The translations under genes were made by a program, and so were the position numbers. Under the pieces are notes generated by a model, which ran no database searches, was not told the DNA's origin, and saw only the letters and a program-made list of their open reading frames with translations. This document shows positions 28,363 through 43,617 of a stretch of 64,000 nucleotides of DNA, one piece after another; within the stretch, counting starts at the first letter, position 1, and every line of letters starts with the position of its first letter. The DNA is from Rhyacichthys aspro (lineage: Eukaryota > Chordata > Actinopteri > Gobiiformes > Rhyacichthyidae), in NCBI GenBank assembly GCA_036850595.1, contig CM072161.1, positions 10,251,905 to 10,315,904 on the forward strand, given 5' to 3'.

Positions 28363-28530
28363 GGGCCTCAGTGGCTCACTTGGTAGAGCACATACTATAA
28401 ACCTGGGAGACCGGGGTTCGATACCAGCTCGGGTCAAATGCCCAATGCCAGTCCTCTCTCTTTCACCCTGCTTCCTGTCTGCCCACTATCCAACCAAATA
28501 AAGGCAAAATGGCCAAGAAAATAAAATAAA
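28363..28530 (+). mobile_element. tRNA-derived SINE
   Basis: The first 72 or so nt resemble a tRNA, with an A-box-like TGGCTCACTTGGTAGAGC and a B-box-like GGTTCGATACC, the two parts of an internal RNA polymerase III promoter. They are followed by a pyrimidine-rich unrelated body (containing TTCCTGTCTGCCCACTATC) and a tail of AATAAAGGC and A-rich repeats. This head-body-tail layout, including the AATAAAGGCA-like end, is that of tRNA-derived SINEs common in teleost fish. It is not a functional tRNA: the tRNA part lacks convincing anticodon and acceptor stems and runs straight into the body. Clear target-site duplications are not visible, so the copy is probably old. Confidence 0.8.
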
Positions 28531-31500
28531 CTTTCACATTGGTCTAGTAACACAAAGTAATTACAAAGTAACGTACGTTTTATTTTTATTTCTAACATTT
28601 GTAACTTAAATGCTTGGTTATACGTCACAAAACATGTCAAAAAAATCAAGCAGCTACCAAATAAAGCAAATGTCATACACTATCTTCAGTATGTTATAGT
28701 GACAGATGTAGATCTGTAGAAAAGCTCCTTATGTACACTGCTGTTTTGAAACAGAGAGGGCTTTTACACAGGCAGTTGACTTCAGGTCAGCGATGATGGA
28801 TAACATATCATTCTCCATGTTTAAGCAAAAGGCCATATTGTGGAGCCTATAGGTTATGGGGTCTCTCAAGCTTTGACCCTTGTGACAGGTCAAGCCAGGA
28901 GATTAAAGAGTAAACAGCTGCAGTAGTATCATCATCTGCTTACTCCACATTACTGACTGTAACAACAAGGCTGTATGTGTCCCGGATATTTCCCTCACTG
29001 AATAGTGTAACTCCACTCTATTGAGTCAAATCTCATGATGCATCGACTCGTCTCCGGCGGCATGATAAGCTCACCTAAATCAAGGTTGCCCATGATGCAC
29101 CTGTGCCCTTGAGATAGGAAGTTAAAATGCAGCGCGGCGTCGGATGTGACGGGAGGAAGACAGAGTAGGTGAGGCGAAATGATTGGCCGAATGCCTCCAA
29201 TGTGCGTTCAATCAGGCATGATGCGCTCAAGTTTGCCATACCCTAATGCTGTCCATTTAAAGTGCATCGGTTAATTTTAGATACAAGGTCAGTCTTTGAA
29301 TTCTGCACATTTCTAATAATGACTTGACAGGCGATATAAATTTATAGCAGAGAAGATAATACACCAGACACACTGTAAAGTCTTAAATCTCCAACAAAAT
29401 ATCAGAAAAATGAATTATGAGTGGCTGAACTTACAAGGCAAGTCCATCTCTGAAGAACTCTATCCATTATGACTTGACGTCTTTGTTGTGGTTGAACGCC
29501 TCCCTCTGCTGGACAAAACAAGTTATTGCATTTCTCTTTTAAGTTTTACATAGTCCTAAGATACTTTTCACTTGGTTTCATACTTTTTCTAAGGTACAAA
29601 GTCACAATTACATAACCTTGAACCATTCTAAAAGGTTTCTTTAAAAAAAGGACACAATTCAAGTCGACATTTGCTGGTTTTCTTTTTTGAATAATAGACT
29701 AACCTTTAAAGGTCACAGGAGATGAATTGAATACATAATGTCGCTTCATACGGGCTTGACGTCCCAAATCTGAGTTTAGTCGGGCAGTTCAAAAATTGTT
29801 TGCAAAATTATGTGTAGCAGAAATACACATTTACAATCATATTTAAATGCATGTGCCTCAAGACACTCTCTCTCATTATCACTGCTCTTCAACAAACTGT
29901 TGGTTGTGTGAGGTACAGCAAAGGTTGATGGGCACTATGTTCTAGTTTACCCTGACCTGTGACCATAATGTAATGTTCTGCAGGTTTGTCCACTGCTCTG
30001 TTTATGTAACAAGATTTACAGCCCCTCATGTGATATACAGAATTTTGTGGACACATTAGATCACACCTCTTCCATTTATGAAAAGAGAAATAGGGACTAA
30101 TATGCACAAAAATGTTTCCATTAAATCCTGCGACTGTTTCTGAGATACATTATGGTCTTGAGCAACACTTGACTGTCTATATAGATACAGATTTTATGAT
30201 CAGATCTGTGAAGAGTTGCGTTTCTGGTGACACACATTTAATGATTTCAAGGTTATGTATTTTGTGCATGTAAAAGTTGCATAGTGTTGAGTATTATACT
30301 ATAACAATTGTTTTAGGGTATTTAGGATTTTGATTATTGGCCCCATACCTAATATTAGGTGATTCAAATAATAATTGACAATGACAAATAATAAAACTAA
30401 ACAGGGACAAAATTATAAGATGCTATTAGTCTCTTAAAAGTGCATTTTGTAAAGTGGAACACATACAATAAACAAAAATAAAGTCTTTGTGTTTGTATAG
30501 ATTAAATTAAAGCTTAATATTTTGAAATGTTCCACAGAACTCCGTGAAAATGACATGACTTCCTGTTCGTACAATTGTTCAGAGTGGAACACATTTATGT
30601 TTTTATTTTTCCTAAACACCATGTTCCATAAAGGCATTGTACATTTATGCACTCTCTTATGACATTTCTACAAGATTAGGTCATATCCAACAGAATGCGC
30701 CTTGCTGGATTACTATAGGCGTGCACAGACAGGATGTGAAGCATTTAATTGTAATCTACCATTTAATCCACTTGATGCCACCAAATGACTACACTCTGCA
30801 CCTTTAAACAAGATTTAGGCTCTATTGACCAAATAAGTAAATAAGTAGTCAAAAAACAATATTCTTAGCCTTTGATACTATTAATGTGGTATGCAGTATA
30901 CCCGGTAGGGCCTAAGGCATCCCATCCTAAAGCCTGATAACACTAGTTGTCCTATCCCATTGCAAATAGGGGATACGATCTTGTATTTTGTTGCAGCGAT
31001 TCTATGACCATTCTGTTGACTTGTTAAAATGACAATGATCTAATTGGATTGCTTTCATAACACACTATTTGTATTCACAGCAATGCCACTAGAGTTTCAT
31101 TTGGGAAGTGTCACAGAGAGGAATGGTATGTTTGACGTTCATGTGACGCAAAAAAGGTTTTTTAATTAAGGAGGACAAATAATGAAAGGTCATCCAGCCC
31201 CATCTACAGGAGATGATAGAAGGAACATTTGAGGGCTGATTGCAGATTGAAATAGGGCAGGAATGATGATTTGTTCCCTATATTTAACACCCATTTAATC
31301 TCCCCCTCTCCGTCTCATTCCCTCTTGTTCTCACTCACACCCCTCCCATGCCCAACGTAACACTCCACCATCTCCCTATCCATAGCTATGTCTTTAATAG
31401 GATGAGGGAAATCATGTTAAAGGATTTAAAAAACCTCTGCAGTGAAACGCTGTAGCTTTGCCAAGACCGCTCTGTGGTGCCTCTCCTTCAGTGTCTCTCT

Positions 31501-34500
31501 TGTGTAAATTACTTAGCACTGGCTCGCTCCCACAGACTAATAGCAAAGGTCCAGCAAGGACACAGTGATAAAAAAAAAATTGAGTAATTATTTGAGTGTC
31601 CATACCTGATGTAGACAAAACGGCCCTGATTTGCTCCGGTAATTACGGGCAAATGTGCCTCGGAGTTTTTTTTGAATGAAAGCGTGTGTATAGCTTTTAG
31701 AAGTGCAGCCGTTTGAACATGAAACAGAGAGGCGTCTGTGTGAGCGGCTGTGTCCCAGTTTTCTCTCATTGTACCCAAATTTGCCAAAGACCTTTGATTC
31801 AGCTGGAATCTATTCTGACTGGATTAAAGACACGCATGCAAAAACAACATTAAAATGTGATATTACGGACAGCGCAACGTGTCTGTTCCAATAGTTTGAT
31901 TTGGTTGATTTTAAACGATGCATTGATCTTAATATTAAGGGATTAAGTGGTATAATAGTCCCATCATTTGTCCTTTATTTGCCTCCTGAGACTAAAAGAG
32001 ACTAGAAGATTACACAGTTTGGGTAAAATCTAAGCTTTTAAGTATTAGGATTGAGACGGAACAAATTGCTCCCATTTGCGATGACAATATATTACAATCT
32101 CACATGATTGCTGTGTGTGAAAATCCATCTTTTTGTGGTAAAGTTTGCCGTAATAATCCTAATTCTAGGTCTGTTCTCGTGAGCCGCAGTTTTATTCAGT
32201 ATGTATTTGCATTGTTGTATGTGATTTTGCATAGGGACCCACCGGAGGTAAATCAAAGTCGGAGTCGGCGTGTGAGATAAGATGCCCTTGCTTCTGTTTC
32301 TCAAGGATGCAGCAGTCTCGGGGTTGAGTTTGGTCAGTAGCGCTTGAAGAACAGTAGGAGGTGCTGCATTACCGCTCGCCGCACCCGCTCCGTCTCTTCC
32401 TCTCTAATCCTGTAGTGCCTCTGTCAGCGGCAGATAGTCACGCTCTGTGAGTAAGACTATCAAGGAGGGGAGAAAGAGGGGGAAACCGGGATCGGAAAAA
32501 GAAGATGGGAGGATACAAGGATAGCCAAGCAAGAGAAACAGTGCTTTAGTGAGGTGTTAGGACGGACGGTGGGCTTGGTTGGTTAAGACGTGAAGAAGAA
32601 CTACACTTTTCTGTTTGTCTGCCTTCCCTCAATACTAAACATGAACCTTTGATTTCACATTCTCACATTAGTGCACTTCTGTCTGTCTGTTCCACGCTGG
32701 CTTCAAACCAAACCTCACTCTAGTGTTACACAGCGTCCACCTTCACTCCTTACCACTTCGGTGAAATACTTCCTTATCCTATTCTCTCCCTGAGGCCTTT
32801 GTCTCTCGGAGTCGCAGGTGAAATTAGAGGGTATAATTTCCCTCAATCAGCAGAATCCACTCTACACACACACATATACCGCACCGCCCTTCCTCTGCTC
32901 CATCCCGCCCCACCCGTCCCACTGTGGCCAGGGGCAGGAGAACATCAGCAGTCTCGGTGAGAAACCTCCTTCTACACCAGGGGTCACTTTCATCTTCTGA
33001 TCACCAGCCGAAACGCAGTAAGAGGCTCTAATGAGGACTCGGAGCGTATGATCGTGTCTGTATCTGAACTGCACAAGTATAGGGAAGGTCACTACAGGTC
33101 AGACATGAGGACGGGAAGAAGGAGATAAGTGTTTAAAAACAAACGCGTGCAAACAATCTGTCATGCATAAGAAGATTATGCCTCTGAGTTTCCTGTTGTG
33201 TTCTCAGTGCTGTACCCCCTCATCTGCTTCCGCCCATCCCCCTACACTTACACACACAGTCTGCGGTTTGGACACAGGACTCGGATGGCCCAGTCTTTCA
33301 CACAGAGTTATATAAGATCTGTCCCTTCTTCTGCAGTGTCCCGGCCGAGTCACCCTGCCTCCAAACTCAAAGTTCCAATCACTCTGTGCATCATCAGGGA
33401 GAGATGAACACACATTTTTAAATACATATCCTGGTGGTGGGGTCAAAGGGCACACAGGAAGCATTAGATACACAGAGTTATGTGGAGTGACTTCGGTAAG
33501 ACTACTGCCACAGGTAAAAAAAAAATCTTCAGAAGTTTTGTGAAAAGGTCACATGACAGTCACAAAGTTAGCTGGTGAACTTAATAAATCTTTCTTATTA
33601 CAGATAATAACCACAGTGATAATCAATGCTGTGCTTCTATGGACCATCAGCAAAATCAACCAAATTCAAAAATGTTCAAAACTATTTTCAAGGTTTTCCA
33701 GTACCTCTCAGCTGAATCAAACTGTACTGTACATTTATGAACAGTTTAATGTTGAAGTTTTGATATGAAATACAAACTCAAAAATGTCAAAACTTGTCAC
33801 TTTTTTACACTTTCCAAGGATAAGTTTAAATATGTCTTTCAAGTTGTAAATATGTATTAGATATGTGTCGGAATACTCACAAGGCGCAATGAGAGATTAA
33901 GTGCGTAGAATAAACTCAATGAGCAGCAAATTCATTCAAGCCCGATCCGACAATTATACAATGTGTTTTTTCCTAGTGGCATGGATTTACTCCTAAAATG
34001 TGAGTCATGTGTCTTGTGTTTTATTGTACAGCAAGGTTTTTCTGAAAATTCAATGCAGCATCACAACATAGAGTCACCTAATGCCAGATTACTATGACGA
34101 TCTTATTCCCACAACACAAACTCTAAAGCGAACACTGACTGTACTGCTCTCCTCCAGTGTCATTAATAACAAGACTTTGACCGTAGCACACAGGACAATG
34201 AAAAATACCATAAATGATTGGTTGCATTTATACTGTGCTTTATTTCCGACTGCAATTATTCGGAGAACACCTTGCTTTAAGGGAGGACTGCCTTTTTATA
34301 GATGTATAAAGGTGTTTTTCCTTTTCCTCCACTTAATGAAATCTATCCATCATTCAGCACGTCCTTGTTTTTTACCCCACGCGAGGCACTCCCCTGCCCG
34401 CTCTACCCCTCTACAGGCCCCTAATGACGCTTTGCTTTTTGCTCCTCCATGTCTGTTTGTTGCCCGTTCCCATTAATCTCCATTAACACACAGAGAGTAT

Positions 34501-37500
34501 TAATAGGTTCTGGGCTGGAAATGAAAAGGGAAATATGGTAGGGGTTCTGAGGACAGGCTCCAATGGTTCATTTAAAAATCTACTTTTTATTCTCTGTGTG
34601 TGTCACTGTCATATTATGCCAAGACAAATAGGCTTTGATAACAGCACATGTAAGCCATTTTTGAAGGTAAAATGTAACAGCCATGTCCAAAAGCATGAAT
34701 CTTTCAAATATGATTGTGACTGTCAACATACAGGATGTTCTTTATATTTCAAATGCTGAGTTGTACATATTCAGGTAAAAAAAAAAAAAAAAAGATTTAC
34801 TTTCTGGCTCTAACTTGATATTAATTAATATTCCCTTTGACAGCTTTTTTCCCATTTCAAAAAGGAACTCTTGGTTGCAACATAATTGGCCTTGGCTCAA
34901 AACCTTTGAAGTCAAATTGCATGGGTGAAACGACTATTGTAAACTGGATTAAGAGTCAAGGGGGTAATAAGTAATCAGTTTGCCATTCGCTATCGACTTT
35001 CATTCTGTTCCCACACTCTATTATTTCTGTCCTGTTTTTTTAGTAATAAGTACGACCTTCTGCCCCATTATTTTGGATATTCTTCCAATGTGTGGCAACT
35101 CAGCTGATAAACACAAAGAAAAGAAATTAAGGACACACTATAATTTATTTTGGGGATGCAACTTATCAAGTGGACCGCAGCTGTAGTAAGGAAACCATAC
35201 ATATGGAACAGTAGATGCTAGATTGCTAGATGTTGGGAGTCATATTAAGCAAGATGGAGGTATAAATTGTATAATGTTATCGGGAGTGTGAGAGGGCATG
35301 ACTATGAAGACAAGATCGATGAGGTGAGGCATTCATATAGATGTTCACAGAGCAATCTATTAAACTGCTATGAAAGGATATTATACTAAGTTATTTACGT
35401 TATCAGTTGACTTTGTGCAACAACCAATTTAAAGCCACAACAGATAATCTTGCCACAATTAATCATCCACAATGACAAAAATCAGTGTGAAGAGTGTCGG
35501 GAGATTTTGTTGAATTAGCTTTGCTTTATATATGGGCAACCAAATAGAAATGCATGTTATTTCTTTTTACAAGCAGCTCTAACACCAATGTGCATTCACT
35601 AAGTGTTCATGAGAGAATTATTTGCCAAGCTTGCAAATATTTAAGTGCCTTCCAATTATATAAATCTATAAAAGCAAATATAGTATTTACCATTTAAGAT
35701 ATATAAAAGAAAAGTGCACATAAGCAAAGGCTGTTCCGCCTAAATGGAAGAAGTGCAGAAAGACTGGAGAAAGATTTCTAGTGGAAGCCGTGACTCACTG
35801 ATACCCAAAACGCAAGGGCAGTAATTAAGCAGCAGATGAAACCAGAAGCTTTGATCCAATTCAGCGAAGGCCTAGAAGTAAAATTCAAGTCAAACGTTGT
35901 CAAGCCCTGTCCAAGTGCTACACAATATGGCCACTTGGTGTTTATGCTTATTAATAAAACTTGAAGTATAACTACCAAGTTTTGATAAAGCAGCCTTTTA
36001 TGTCTTTATAAGGCAGACTATAAAAGAGGCAGACTATAAAGCACTTTATTATGTCTCTGCCCAGCAGAGTGTAAGTTAAAGATCTGTCCCCATCTAGAAT
36101 GCTTAGTGCCAAAATGTTGGTGGGGTCCACTTTAGTGCACTATTAAATAGAGATTTTAACAGTGGGCAATTTTTATGGCTGTCAGCACACAAGATACAAA
36201 ATATCTCTGCTGACTTAAAAGGCTTTGCTTCAGAAAAATAGCACATTTGTTTAATGTCGCAAACCAAACAACTACATCTATTTAACATTAGAAGAAAGTC
36301 TGAATACAACAGACAAATCTTAGCGAATGGAGAATACTGTCAGGAACATTTGTCAAGGCGGGTGTTGTATATACTAACTCACTAAGACTAAGCACAGCTG
36401 GATGAGAAGCACACTCTTTCTCTCTAAGCACATTACTGTGTGAAAGGTTAGGGCATCTGTGAAGCAAATACATTTTGTTTCAGTTTCTTTAAAGCGAGCT
36501 CACCATTTGACCTACTCCCACTGGGTTTGTTCATAACTGGCAGGTCTCCACTGGTACATGACCATATGCTCTGAAAAGGAGAAGTGTGAGGTGTGAGATT
36601 GCAGTCTGCAATTTCACCATAAACCTTTAAAAACACTAAAACAGATAAAAAACATTCCATATCATGTTCTTGTTTGGAAACACTGGATCAGACACTGTTG
36701 AAACCAAGGATACTGACTTGGCTACAACACGAATACACTTAGTGCATTTACATTTACATACAAGTTACATAACATATATTTAATAATAAAATAATAAGAA
36801 TGGAAACATTTTTCTGAGAGAAGTAGGTTAAGCCTTTGCTGTGTTGTACTTGCAGTCCATGATGTCATTTTGGTGCTGCTAAAAGATGTCTTAGTTGTAC
36901 TGAGGATGTGTGAAAAGACATTATAAAAAAAAAACAATCATTGTATATTTATGCCTGCCCATTTTCTCAGATTTATTTCTGGAGGAAAACAACATGTTGA
37001 TCTGCAAGTTGTTGACCAGTTGTTTCATGAGTCTGGTCTACCTTTTACTGTCCTGATGTATAAAATGCTAACATGGACAGAGACTTGAAATGATCTGAAT
37101 AGATATATTCTCATTGTACATACCCTCATGTTTTTATCCCAAAAGTCAACATGTATGCTGTTATGTGCACGTACATGTCACCTCTATCTGTAACAAAAAA
37201 AACAAACCAAAAAAGTGTCAATCAGGGACAATGGCAGCTGTCACATCCAGACTCTGCACGTGACATTCCTGAACTCAGCACACAGACGCTGGTGTAAGGG
37301 ATGAGCATCTGTGGGGATATTTTAGCCGCTCTATTAGCCAGCGCAAAAAGGTATCATATTAATATTCTAATTGCAAGTGGTGTCAGGCTTGCGTTGAGAG
37401 ACAGGCTTAATGCATGGCAGATGATGGTTTGGGGTAAACAAGGATTTGGCTGTCCTCCACCAGAATCCAGTGGACACAGTGGCTGGATTAAAGTGCAGTT

Positions 37501-40500
37501 TTTGGCAGAAAGGCACCAAGCCTGCAGAGGCAAGGACCCAAATCCAGGGCTAATACGGAGCACGGGTATTAGACAACACATATGAGGAGACAACATGAAG
37601 TCATGTCATATTTTAGACTTACAAACAGGTATCATGTGTAATAAACCACGAAGGAGCAAAGAGAAAACGCTGGTAAATAAACCCATTTAGTAGCTTGTCT
37701 AAGCAAGACAGGCTGTTTATTTTACACCTACACAGTTGTCTACATCTGTAAAAGGTGTTTTAAATAGATGTAAATGTTATATAAATATATTTACTGACTC
37801 TCCGTGCAGGTTTCTATGAGAATATGACAAAATGTAAGTTTAGAGATGTTCCCTTGCTCCTACATATTGGATTTGCACATGTATTGGCTTCCTCTATTAG
37901 ATTATGGTTTAAAAATAAAACCCTGGAAAAGTTACTATATTCTGCACTGTGCAACTGAGGTACAATTTTATAGATCATTTTTGCTGCAGAGCTCATGTGA
38001 AGCGTGAGTCCTACATTGCCCTGTATTCTACCACTGAGCTAACGTCAAATTTCCTCCAACCATAACTACATTTGGTTTTGCTACATTTATTAGTTACACT
38101 GTAAGTGTGTAGTATTTTTGGATATTTAAGATTTTTATTTTTTTTATATCCTGTATTTTTGACTCACAATTACTGAAACAAGTAAAAGTGGCCTATTGCA
38201 GCCATTTGTCACATCACGTCTCATGGGGTCAGTGAACATCGCAGCATGACGAGGATGACTGCTGCAGACTACAAGAGTGTTAATCTGTGCTGGCTGTGTG
38301 ATTGTCTTCACAACCTGCAGTGCATGTTGGGATAAGCTTTAGCTTTTTGCTCTGATGCTATACTAAATACAATTTGGGATCACAGGTTCCATAAAGTCTG
38401 TTGGAGCTGTTTCTTTCTTTGTGATGGAACAGTGAAAGTGTCCTCAGCTAGCCTTCTCTGGAGAACCAGTACTGAATCATGTATTATGTATCGCCATAGT
38501 TCAGCTTGGCATGCACATCAATGCACCTAAAGCTGGATTTAAAAGTTGGCTTGTTGGAGAAAAACACTTGCAAAATACTATTTAGCCACAGTAGAGTGCA
38601 GGACAAACAACTGGACAAATACTTATGCAAAGGCTCTAAACATTTAATGCATGTAAAGTCTTGCAAGTCAAATAGTGTTTGTTCTCTTAATTTATAATGA
38701 CATTCATCTTGCATGTGCTTTACCAATGGGACGATGTTTGCTCACTGACCCATTAGGTGGAAATGTACACAGCACATGCTCACTTTCTACCGCGCTGTGG
38801 CTCTGCGTGCACATGTCAGTGCATTTATGATTGTCCTCATGTGACAGCAGACAATAAATTATCATGACATATGGACACTATGTTTGAAAAGTCATTGTTT
38901 CCCCTGTGTCTGGGATTTTTCTGCTAAACCAGCTCTCGACTTTTCCCAATACAGCAGAAATTTTGAGTTCATTAGAGGAAATGTGTCAAATGAATATTTC
39001 AATTTGAAAAAAAAAAAAAACTTTGTGTGTCTCTTCTTTTTACAACTGACTAAATCCAGCAGGAGAGTCTGTCCTGTTTAAAGTATGCATGTCCATAACA
39101 TATTTCAGTCTGTGATAGCAAACCTAGGACCCCTTGGAGTCGCCACACACTAGGCCATGAGTTCTGGTGGGTTGATGTTAACAATGATTTGCATGGTCCG
39201 TTCACAACAGCCTTCACAAGCCTGCAGCCGGAGACTTGACTGCAATATCCATTAATCCACTGCAGTTTCCCACTGGTTCAAAGACTGTCTTGCAGCGAAG
39301 CTACAACATCAAAGAGTGTTCACTCATGAGGCCTAGCAGTTAAATGTGGAACTCCATTCAACTATCTACAATGCTGCTGAGAAGACTTTTTGATCTGCAA
39401 CAGATGCAATTAAGAATGGTTACATTGCAATGACCTCTGCGTTGATGACTAACTAAGGGTGAACACTACCATGTAGATAACTGCTCTGGCTGCTATCCAC
39501 AAATGACCTCTCCCTGTTCTTTAAAAGCACAAATCTTAATTTCATTTGAAAAGTTAAGAGATAAATGGATGGCTGTCACAACATCAATTATTCACCAGCT
39601 TTGTCTTAGTTTAATGTCATCTCGAAGACAAAGTGCTCATTTTAAGAGACAGTTTTAGGACAACAAAGTGCACGGCTCTGTTACTTCATTCCAGCACTAG
39701 TCATGCACATACAATATTTTGTCATATGTTGAATAAAATCTATCTATCCTGTAAATAAAAGGAAGAGTCTAATTATTTTGCCATTTGACCATCTTATCTT
39801 TGTCTTAAAAGAAGTGACTATAAGCTGGTGATGGTGGTTAAAGGCATTTTTTAATGAAAACTGTTGTGTTCTAGTGGTAATGTCATACATTGCTGGATGT
39901 AGCTTTATAGGCTAGTTACCACATTATGGAAATTGTAATTTCTCAACATTTCTCAAGTAGCTTTTTGATGATAAGCAATTTTGAGCATCTAGTAATCTAT
40001 GGTGTTATAATTATGCCCTGGATTCTATTCAAAGGTCAAAGGTGTTGCCCTTTGATGATTTTGTTCATTGCCTTTCACCCAGACATTAACCCTGCACATC
40101 TGCAAAGGCCATATTTGTTTACAGCAAGGCAGCCCACATAATCCTGCATCCTCACTGTGAACGCATTATGTCTCTATGCATAATCTGACTAAAACGCTCT
40201 CTCTCAACCACTAATGCTTTTATATAAAACCTCGACTATATATTTAATTAATCAACAGGAAGAATTAAAGCCTATTCTGGGACCGTGATGTTCTGTTTAT
40301 GAAACTAAAGTCCATACGCAGGAATTGAACGTGGACACAGTGCACTGAAAGCACAAATATAGAGATGACACAGAGAAACACTGGAGAAGCAAGGATTAAC
40401 AGTGCAGTAAAAGAAAAGGAAAAATGCAAAAGCCTAAACATAAGCACACCTGCTATCACAGCTCTTAATTTCCTCGATTACCTCCCTGGAGAGGTCAAAA

Positions 40501-43500
40501 GTAGGATTAGAAATAATTACATGGCAAAGAGAGAAAGCCTTTGACAGGATTTTCTTGCTGCTGTGTCAGCAGTCACAGCAGAAAACATATAAAACCAACA
40601 AGTTATCTCACATTTTTATAAGCAACAGAATAATAAATATTACTACATCATGCCTTTTTATGTCTACAGGTACCAAGGCTGTAGAGGCACAGGTATCCCT
40701 TAACAAAACCAACATGGAGAAAAGTTATCAATGCTACAATGATTGGAAATATTTTTACAATAATAGCACATTTTCATAAAAAGACGTCCTGTTGAGAGCA
40801 GGTGGGTGGTTTATGTGCCAGAAGTTAGGAGCTTTCATGAGGTGTTATGATTCTAATTCAGCTCAACATCTGTGATGGGAGGCGCCCACATGATAGCCCA
40901 GAGGACATGCCAGCTTTTACCTAATGCAACATCTCGATCATCTCGCTCACAAGCTTCAAAAACATAAGCGCTTACATCACTATACCACCTAATACAAACA
41001 ATAAAGGAGAATAGAGACTCCTGTCAGTTCATGGAAAACTGCCTTCACAGACCTAAAACGAATTATTTAAACCTCATACTCATTTATGAAGCTCTCTTTA
41101 GTGCCTTACTGCCTCCTTAAAATGCCAAATGCCTCCCTTATCAAAGCCATTGGAATTACTTGGTTTTATTAAAGATTCCTCGTGTCCATACAGAACTTGG
41201 GAAACTGGTGAAAACATTTTAAAAGCAGCATTCTTATATGTCATGGAACTAAACCCTCCGCAGAGTGATAGGACACTTGAACATCCTCCAAAAACACCAA
41301 ATCAACATTTATATTAATACAGAGCCATTCCTAAAACCCACTTATGCGACCCAATTTCGCTGGCATATGACTACCTTCTTTGGTTCTCAGTGGAGCGCTG
41401 CATGCATGAATATATCATGAGCAAATACCACCGCTGCATACATTTGTGTACACTAACGTCACAAACACGCTTTTGATTTGGGATGTGATTTAGTGGTAGC
41501 ACAGGATTACTTTTGAAACTGGGAGCAATTACTTTGACCAAAACATTTTGATGTTTCTAATCCACAATGTCAAAGGTCAACATAATCTGATACACACAGT
41601 TCATTTTTGTGACAGAAGGGATGAGGATTGTGGAGCATCAGAAAAGAGACTGAAGATTAAATGCATGTTTTCCAGACCATGCCCTGACCACGTAACCAAA
41701 TCTTTAAGCCTGCCTTCCACTGAAGGTCAAAGTAGTTGTAATTTAGTAATTTAGTTGTAATACTGAGCGGCTCTAATCATTGCAAAACAGCCACCTGCAC
41801 AGAGAGACAAGGACAGAAGCACACCACATTTCTACAACAAGCAGAAATGGATGAAAAGCTCCAGTATAGCTGTCACAAAATATTAGTTCTAGAGGCCGAG
41901 TTGTTTTTTGATCCAGCCTGTGAACATTTTTTCTCACTTGTACGGTCCCCATTAATGTGATTTTCCTCTTCTGGAGCCTGGCCAATGGGCAAAAAGCAAA
42001 ATGCTTCTGAGATAGAGCTTTGGGTCTTCACCTGGCAGCCCCAAAGATTGTTAAACAAACATTTAGGTGTGCCTTTGGTGAAGAAATCACAAATGAAAAA
42101 TTTACTTAAAGTATCTAACAATGTGCTTGTGATCACATTTTTGGTTGAGCTATCTCTGTTATTATGGAGATGACACACACCCTTAACTTTCCATTTCCCT
42201 AACAACGGGACCATTGGAATATACAACTTTGTGAACTTTTACAAAACCAACTTGCAATAAACTTTTAAAACAAAAAAACAAAGTAAAAAACAATAACAGC
42301 ATATGACATATTTCTGTTTCTGTTATTCTCTAATGTTCACAGCAATATAAATTGGGGAAACAATGATGAATATATTTATTACAGAATTACTTTAGCCAAC
42401 ACACTGTAACTGGCACTTCCTAAAAGCTTGGGATTTTACTTATGCATTACTCAAGCCTGAGTCACAATGGATCCAAGTCTGGAGCTGTTGTACACAGATA
42501 ATAAATAAATCAACAAATAAGCAGAGGACTCTGTCTCACGCTCAGTAATTCTCCAGATTAGGACCTAATTACAGGGACTGATCTAAAAGGCCTAAATCAA
42601 GACTAAAATGAAGAATGACATGTGTTGCTCAAAGCTAATGAGTGGCTCAACTAAGGGTCAGGACACTGGAAATATTATTTCTGCATGTGAGCAGCAGAAC
42701 TGAGATTCCACACGGTCGCATAATGGAGGGGGATTACCGAAGAATACCTCCTGTCATCTGCGGACAGCGTGATGAGCTGAGAGCGGATTGAAGGAGCCCG
42801 AGAGTGAGAAAGACAGGAAGGAGGAAGAGACAGAACTAGGCCAATTGTTTTGATGTGCTTATCTCTTACAGGCTTTGTGTGTTTGTGTTTGGATATGCAC
42901 TTGTGTATTTACATAAACAAGACTTTCTCTGCCTGAAAGCATGCTATTCACTATACAGTAAATGCCATGTGCCAGGAGATGGGGGCTAGGGATGTGTGAA
43001 AAAGTATGCTTAGGCTTGAAGCAATTTGAAAACTCAAAGGATAAACACTGTATTCATACATTTATGTCATAAAAAGGATAGTCCCTCAAAATAAAGTACT
43101 TTTTGCCATTACAATTTTGTACTTGTAATCACATTAGGAGACAAAACAGGGTGTGACAACTGCATAAAAAGGAGGATTTTTAGAATTACTTAAATATGTT
43201 AAAACCTTAATGCAACATCATGATAAATGAGTTATTATTATTATAATAACTGCAAAAAACAAAGCCACGAAATGTTTAAATTATGTAGCTGAAAATGTCA
43301 TTTTGATGGTTTTCTGACATGATCTACTTAGGATAATTCTTCTTTAATAGGACCCAGTGCAGCCAGTTCAACATATTCTGCCAAATGTACATTTAATTGT
43401 CGTGGCATGTTACAACCAATTTTTACAAATCTATTTTTGAGACTATGATGAGGGGAAATTAGAATATGGTGGGCTGCTAATTTGATTTTGCAGCAGTGTA

Positions 43501-43617
43501 GGTGCACTCAGAATCCATTGTTGGGTGCAAATCCAGAAGTCATGTAATGTTGCTTTGCAGAGCAGCTGTAATACCATATTACTTACAAGTTTTGATCTTT
43601 TAATGGATACGGCAAAC

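Noticed and set aside
28363..28435. A tRNA gene
   Set aside because: A- and B-box-like motifs are present, but stems are poor and the sequence continues into a SINE body and A-rich tail.
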